In this document: piece after piece, positions 63,268 through 64,000 of the stretch
Layout: each line of letters opens with the position of its first letter
Position numbering within the stretch: position 1 is the stretch's first letter
From: Stutzerimonas stutzeri
GTDB taxonomy: Bacteria > Pseudomonadota > Gammaproteobacteria > Pseudomonadales > Pseudomonadaceae
Assembly (NCBI RefSeq): GCF_019090095.1
Contig: NZ_JAGQFP010000001.1
Location: 682,001 to 746,000 of the forward strand
Direction of reading: 5' to 3'
DNA: 64,000 bases
The notes under the pieces: model-generated
What the model was told of the DNA's origin: nothing
Seen by the model: only the letters and a program-made list of their open reading frames with translations
The model's database searches: none
Translations under genes and position numbers: made by a program

Positions 63268-63305
63268 AGCCTCGTGATGCGCGTTGCGCATGCGGGGCTT
63301 TTTCC
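63268..63305 (+). terminator. Terminator-like hairpin before the thiolase gene
   Basis: AGCCTCGTGATGCGC and GCGCATGCGGGGCT pair with a short GTT loop and some mismatches, followed by TTTTT. Its position inside the operon suggests partial termination, reducing thiolase expression relative to the transferase. Confidence 0.65.
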
Positions 63306-63327
63306 CGTTTCGGATTGGAGAATTTTC

Positions 63328-64000
63328 ATGCAAGACGTCGTCATCGTTGCCGCCACCCGCACCGCCATCGGCGCCTTTCAGGGCAGCCTGGCCAACATTG
63401 CCGCGCCGGACCTGGGCGCTGCAGTGATCAAACGCCTGCTCGAGCAGACCGGGCTGAATCCTGCCGACGTGGACGAAGTCATCCTGGGTCAGGTGCTGAC
63501 CGCCGGCTCCGGGCAGAACCCTGCGCGCCAGGCCTCGATCAAGGCCGGCCTGCCGCACGCGGTGCCGTCATTCACACTGAACAAAGTCTGCGGTTCGGGT
63601 CTCAAGGCGCTGCACCTCGCCACCCAGGCCATCCGTTGCGGCGATGCCGAGGTGATCATCGCCGGTGGCCAGGAGAACATGAGCCTGGCGCCCTACGTGC
63701 TGCCCAAGGCGCGCACCGGGCTGCGTATGGGCCATGCCGAACTGGTCGATTCGATGATCAGCGACGGCCTCTGGGACGCGTTCAACGACTTCCATATGGG
63801 CATCACCGCCGAAAATCTGGTCGACAAGTATCAGATCAGCCGCGAAGCCCAGGACGCCTTCGCCGCGTCGTCGCAGCAGAAGGCCGTGGCGGCCATCGAG
63901 GCTGGGCGCTTCAGGGACGAGATCACCCCCATCGAGATACCGCAACGCAAGGGTGAGCCGCTGCGCTTCGATACCGACGAACAGCCACGCGCCGGCACCA
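63328..64000 (+). CDS. atoB: Acetyl-CoA acetyltransferase, cut by window end
   Basis: The first ~224 residues of a thiolase; the 3' end is beyond the window. It starts [20 protein letters not shown] after TTGGAGAATTTTC. The acylated cysteine is residue 88 ([19 protein letters not shown]). [20 protein letters not shown] follows the AtoB/PhaA pattern rather than PcaF. With the CoA-transferase it would split acetoacetyl-CoA to two acetyl-CoA. The reading frame is open to the last base. Confidence 0.9.
   Translation, partial: MQDVVIVAATRTAIGAFQGSLANIAAPDLGAAVIKRLLEQTGLNPADVDEVILGQVLTAGSGQNPARQASIKAGLPHAVPSFTLNKVCGSGLKALHLATQAIRCGDAEVIIAGGQENMSLAPYVLPKARTGLRMGHAELVDSMISDGLWDAFNDFHMGITAENLVDKYQISREAQDAFAASSQQKAVAAIEAGRFRDEITPIEIPQRKGEPLRFDTDEQPRAGT

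Overview
The window is high-GC DNA with dense, short-spaced genes. It looks like the chromosome of a Pseudomonas-type gammaproteobacterium, and the Stutzerimonas/P. stutzeri group is my best guess. Reasons: a complete liuABCDE leucine/isovalerate cluster, OprD-type porins, a PcaR-controlled pca branch with boxes close to the P. putida PcaR site, sigma-54 promoters with an enhancer-binding protein, and dispersed palindromic repeats. I saw no rRNA, tRNA, CRISPR array, prophage or insertion sequence. All gene identities are read from sequence without database searches.

Layout. 0-3 kb: an overlapping AraC-LysR regulator pair divergent from an enoyl-CoA hydratase. 3.2-8 kb: a five-gene branched-chain-type (HAAT) ABC importer read leftward, with a LiuR-like palindrome upstream. 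8.2-12 kb: a leftward acyl-CoA synthetase, AhpD-like protein and OprD porin, ending in an intrinsic terminator. 12.2-21.7 kb: liuA, liuB, liuC, liuD, liuE, an acetoacetyl-CoA transferase pair and the MerR regulator liuR, converting isovaleryl-CoA to acetyl-CoA and acetoacetate. 21.9-29.5 kb: an M42 peptidase, a TRAP transporter, a PAS/AAA+ sigma-54 activator and a 3-hydroxybutyrate dehydrogenase. 30-36 kb: a GST, phosphoglucomutase, an alpha/beta hydrolase, an acyl-CoA synthetase and a RidA protein. 36-45.3 kb: a run of LysR/AraC regulators, each beside one small effector gene. 45.5-51.4 kb: a hypothetical gene, a CPA1 antiporter, a tannase-family esterase and a second OprD porin. 51.5-56.4 kb: pcaD, pcaF, pcaJ, pcaI and pcaR. 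56.6-60.5 kb: a hybrid histidine kinase and a chemoreceptor. 60.8-64 kb: a LysR regulator divergent from a second CoA-transferase pair and a thiolase cut by the window edge.

The most interesting signal is regulatory. Four genes or operons (TRAP transporter, 3-hydroxybutyrate dehydrogenase, tannase-family esterase, second porin) each carry a good -24/-12 sigma-54 promoter. Each is preceded by a pair of sites matching ATGTCC-N8-GGACAT, spaced about four or five helical turns apart. The only sigma-54 activator gene in the window lies between the TRAP operon and the dehydrogenase. My inference is one regulon for releasing (esterase), importing (porin, TRAP) and oxidising (dehydrogenase) 3-hydroxybutyrate or a related hydroxyacid; the acetoacetate formed could be used by the CoA-transferases and thiolase nearby.

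The second porin is almost identical in its mature part and terminator to the porin in the leucine region. Its signal peptide and promoter are unrelated, so one mature porin is placed under two control systems. The liuC-liuD gap is also unusual: it holds a copied liuC tail and a copied liuD head around inverted palindromes.
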